NCBI GenBank assembly: GCA_947464585.1
Contig: CANHYS010000095.1
Location: 1-7,290 of the forward strand
DNA: 7,290 nt
Reading direction: 5' to 3'
DNA from: Planctomycetaceae bacterium
GTDB lineage: Bacteria > Planctomycetota > Planctomycetia > Pirellulales > UBA1268
The translations under genes and the position numbers were made by a program. A model generated the notes under the pieces. The model was not told the DNA's origin and searched no databases. It was given only the letters and a program-made list of their open reading frames with translations. Shown one piece after another: positions 6,481 through 7,290 of the stretch; the first letter of the stretch is position 1; every line of letters begins with the position of its first letter.

Positions 6481-6626
6481 CGTAGATGGCTCGGGGCCGG
6501 TATTCGCGAAAAAGCCAACATGGCGGGAAAGCGGCCGCTTGCCCCATACTATTGGCGGATGAGGCTGTTGCCGGATGAGCAAGAGGGCCCCGAGTCCGGG
6601 CCCGGTCCACAGGAAGTATCGACCCC
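6481..6626 (+). other. Intergenic leader of the second TPR gene
   Basis: These 146 bp hold no gene. TACTAT at 6547-6552 is a good -10-like hexamer, but nothing resembling a -35 box lies 16-18 bp before it. GCGGATGAG and CCGGATGAG form a near direct repeat (6556-6564 and 6571-6579). GGGCCC at 6585-6590 and at 6598-6603 could form a 6-bp GC hairpin with a 7-nt loop. It ends 7 nt before the AGGAAG Shine-Dalgarno (6611-6616). I see no convincing terminator after the permease. Confidence 0.4.
6611..6616 (+). promoter_or_regulatory. Ribosome binding site deciding the start at 6627
   Basis: AGGAAG lies 10 nt before the ATG at 6627. It supports that codon as the start of an open frame that has no stop within the window and is therefore easily missed. 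Confidence 0.6.
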
Positions 6627-7290
6627 ATGAAGATTTTTTTCAGCGCCCGTCTGCTGCTCGTGTCTGCTCTCCTTGCCGCCGCCGCGAGCGCCGCCGCCGC
6701 GGAGCCCGCGGGTGCCGTGGCGGAACCGGCCGCCGCCGCCGATTCGCCAGGTCAGGACGACCTCGATGCCGCCGTTGATGCGAAGCTGTCCGCGCAGAGC
6801 ATCGACGACTTCGCCAACGTGCTCGACCTCTGCAAGCGGGCCATCAAGAAGGGGCTCGCCACCGAACAGAAACAGTTCGCCGAGGATCTCTACACCGACA
6901 CGCTCATGTATCGCGCCGGCCGGATCGTGCAGGCGATCTATGAGGTCGATACCCCCGATCCGCAGTGGCCGCGGCTGCGATCGTTTGCCATGCGCGATCT
7001 CAACGAGGTGGTCGATCGCGATCCCAAGCTCGGCGACGCCCAGCTCATGATTGCGCAGTTGGAAAGCCTCCCCGGTGGCAACCGGGAACGGGCCCGCACC
7101 GCCGCCGCGAAGGCGATCGAGTTGCTTCCCGACGACAAGCTGCAGACAGCCCAGGCTCACATCGTGCTCGGCAACACCGCCGATGCGGATGACAGCGAGG
7201 AGCGGGCCTCGCACTACGACAAGGCGGTCGAGCTTGCGCCGCGTGACAAGGACATCCGGCGGACCCGCGGCCTGTTCTACCTGCTCACGG
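6627..7290 (+). CDS. Exported TPR protein, N-terminal 221 residues (runs off right edge)
   Basis: The frame stays open from the ATG at 6627 to the window end, giving 221 codons. It starts with a signal peptide: MKIFF, a hydrophobic core LLLVSALLAAAASAAAA, and a probable cleavage just before E26. A low-complexity Ala/Pro/Asp stretch follows to about residue 45. The rest is helical. TPR-like units are visible at about 124-170 (DLNEVVDRDPKLGDAQLMIA then AAAKAIELLPDD) and 175-210 (AHIVLGN then ASHYDKAVELAPRDKDIRR), with the typical ending A-x-E-L-x-P-x-D. The protein would work outside the cytoplasm in a complex. Any C-terminal catalytic or binding domain lies beyond the window. A 146-bp leader separates it from the ABC genes, so it may have its own promoter. 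A 7-base T-run (6634-6640) lies in codons 3-5. Confidence 0.85.
   Translation, partial: MKIFFSARLLLVSALLAAAASAAAAEPAGAVAEPAAAADSPGQDDLDAAVDAKLSAQSIDDFANVLDLCKRAIKKGLATEQKQFAEDLYTDTLMYRAGRIVQAIYEVDTPDPQWPRLRSFAMRDLNEVVDRDPKLGDAQLMIAQLESLPGGNRERARTAAAKAIELLPDDKLQTAQAHIVLGNTADADDSEERASHYDKAVELAPRDKDIRRTRGLFYLLT

Noticed and set aside
6549..7214. 221-codon minus-strand open frame opposite the second TPR gene
   Set aside because: The plus strand has a Shine-Dalgarno, a signal peptide and TPR-like repeats. The minus frame, rich in Gly, Val and Arg, has no recognisable domain, and its start lacks support.

Overview
The window is a GC-rich (roughly two-thirds G+C by eye) bacterial chromosome segment. 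Three things suggest a planctomycete, probably of the Pirellulales type: two large TPR proteins carrying export signals, a divergent lipoprotein whose first mature residues read CQVDVGGQTL, and A/T-bordered GC-rich palindromes between genes. This placement is inferred from style and recollection; there is no rRNA or other phylogenetic marker in the window.

Layout. (1) Bases 1-122, minus strand: the N-terminus of a lipoprotein that runs off the left edge. (2) Bases 123-355: a divergent intergenic region with a weak plus-strand promoter candidate. (3) Bases 356-3667, plus: a 1103-residue exported TPR protein with a C-terminal CHAT (caspase/separase-like) fold. Both residues normally used for catalysis appear to be replaced. 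(4) Bases 3703-4557, plus: a TauE/SafE (TSUP) membrane transporter, 35 bp downstream and probably cotranscribed with the CHAT gene. (5) Bases 4648-5520 and 5650-6480, plus: an ABC-2 type exporter made of an ATPase and a six-helix permease. (6) Bases 6627-7290, plus: the N-terminal 221 residues of a second exported TPR protein that runs off the right edge.

The ATPase gene is bracketed by two different long palindromes, at 4567-4631 and 5520-5621. Each has 24-nt arms, A/T-rich ends and a T-run like an intrinsic terminator. The first touches the ATPase ribosome binding site. The second overlaps the ATPase stop codon and lies between the ATPase and its permease, so it could set the ratio of the two subunits or simply be a scattered repeat.

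No gene set here forms a recognisable defence or biosynthetic system. The strongest candidates for novelty are the exported, apparently catalytically dead CHAT protein and the palindromes inside the transporter operon.
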